Origin: DASUPK01 sp036377415
GTDB taxonomy: Bacteria; Actinomycetota; Thermoleophilia; Solirubrobacterales; 70-9
NCBI GenBank assembly: GCA_036377415.1
Contig: DASUYK010000080.1
Span: 1-23,382, forward strand
DNA length: 23,382 nucleotides
Direction: 5' to 3'
The position numbers and the translations under genes were made by a program. Under the pieces are notes generated by a model. The model saw nothing but the letters and a program-made list of their open reading frames with translations, was not told the origin of the DNA and did not search any database. Positions 22,895 through 23,382 of the stretch are shown here, piece by piece (the stretch's first letter is position 1; each line of letters begins with the position of its first letter).

Positions 22895-23341
22895 TCAGCC
22901 TCCTCGCTCGTCCTCGCTGAGGTTCTCGGCAACATCCGAGACCTCCGCGTCCATTTCCTTCTCGTAGGCCGCCCAGCGCTCCGCGTTCCAGATCTCGAAC
23001 CAGTCGTCTGAGCCGACGATCACGCAGGGTCCCTCCCCCAGGCCGGCATGCTCGACCAGCTTCTTCGGCAGCCGAATCCGGCCGGCGGAGTCGAGCGTGT
23101 CGTCGAAGGCGCCGCCGTGGAAGTGCCGGCGCATCATCCGCCCCTGACGCCCGAGCGGGTTCGTCTTGCCGAGGAACTGCTCCGTGAAGCGCTCGTAGCC
23201 CGCGGGCGCGAAGACCCAGACGGAGGGCTCGAGCCCCTTGGCGAGAACGACTCCATCAGCCAGCGCCGCGCGGAACCTCGACGGGACCGTGAGGCGGTCC
23301 TTCGCGTCGAGATTGTGCTCGTAGGTACCGAGAAAAGACAA
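22895..23341 (-). CDS. mraZ: Transcriptional regulator MraZ
   Basis: First gene of the cluster, 148 residues. MraZ forms ring-shaped oligomers of AbrB-like swapped-hairpin units and in characterised bacteria binds repeats upstream of its own operon. Both copies of the signature are seen: DAKDRLTVP (12-20) and DSAGRIRLP (84-92). The start is a rare TTG at 23341: it gives MSFLGTYEHNLDAK, the family N-terminus, and has GAGGAAG 6 bases upstream. No other start codon lies in frame in the remaining 41 bases of the window. Its promoter and any MraZ boxes lie beyond the right edge. Confidence 0.96.
   Translation of the reverse strand: MSFLGTYEHNLDAKDRLTVPSRFRAALADGVVLAKGLEPSVWVFAPAGYERFTEQFLGKTNPLGRQGRMMRRHFHGGAFDDTLDSAGRIRLPKKLVEHAGLGEGPCVIVGSDDWFEIWNAERWAAYEKEMDAEVSDVAENLSEDERGG
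22899..22904 (-). promoter_or_regulatory. Ribosome binding site that fixes the rsmH start
   Basis: AGGAGG on the minus strand, inside the last codons of mraZ and 5 bases before ATG 22893. It selects this ATG over the in-frame start 42 bases upstream. Confidence 0.85.
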
Positions 23342-23347
23342 CTTGGG

Positions 23348-23354
23348 CTTCCTC
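23348..23354 (-). promoter_or_regulatory. Ribosome binding site supporting the TTG start of mraZ
   Basis: GAGGAAG on the minus strand, 6 bases before TTG 23341. It makes the unusual start codon credible. Confidence 0.75.
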
Positions 23355-23382
23355 TCCGGACGAGTCGGTCGCGGTCTCCTGA

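Overview
The window is a very GC-rich bacterial chromosome segment (roughly 70% GC by eye). It is dominated by a division and cell wall (dcw) gene cluster read entirely on the minus strand, from mraZ at the right edge to ftsZ, followed directly by a glycine cleavage (gcv) operon. The GC content, a stand-alone-looking LigD polymerase domain, an actinobacterial-type order (mraZ-rsmH-ftsL-ftsI-murE-murF-mraY ... murD-ftsW-murG-murC), a meso-DAP-type MurE, and the lack of ftsA and ddl all point to Actinobacteria. murB between murC and ftsQ, and gcv genes rather than yfiH/yggS/sepF after ftsZ, do not fit Streptomyces or Mycobacterium. A deep-branching class such as Thermoleophilia is my best guess, but this is inference.

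Layout from right to left, in transcription order. 23341-15573: mraZ, rsmH, ftsL, ftsI, murE, murF and mraY, nearly all touching or overlapping. 15526-14699: a well-translated arrestin-like protein that is not a standard dcw member. 13973-14596: a RibD-C/dihydrofolate-reductase-like gene on the opposite strand, which breaks the usual mraY-murD junction. 13808-7017: murD, ftsW, murG, murC, murB and ftsQ, joined by ATGA-type 4-base overlaps, with an 83-base ftsW/murG overlap. 7016-6731: a 286-base, AT-richer regulatory gap holding a palindrome, an array of GGTTGAG direct repeats and a candidate promoter. 6730-957: ftsZ, gcvT, gcvH, gcvPA and gcvPB. 1-960 (+): the 3' part of a LigD-type polymerase gene, converging on gcvPB with stop codons that share one CTAG.

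Together, MurB-MurG and MraY form most of the cytoplasmic and membrane path from UDP-GlcNAc-enolpyruvate to lipid II. FtsW and FtsI polymerise and cross-link septal peptidoglycan. FtsL, FtsQ and FtsZ build the divisome, and MraZ and RsmH sit at the head as regulator and rRNA methylase. GcvT, GcvH and GcvPA/PB are three of the four glycine cleavage components; the L-protein is not here. The most unusual points are the arrestin-like gene inside the dcw cluster, the inverted reductase-like insertion, the periodic heptamer array upstream of ftsZ, and the coupling of ftsZ to glycine cleavage genes.

Several starts given here are shorter than the longest open frame (rsmH, ftsL, murF, murD, ftsW, ftsQ). 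They were chosen by family N-termini, Shine-Dalgarno (SD) sites and stop/start overlaps. No tRNA, rRNA, CRISPR array, insertion sequence or riboswitch was recognised.
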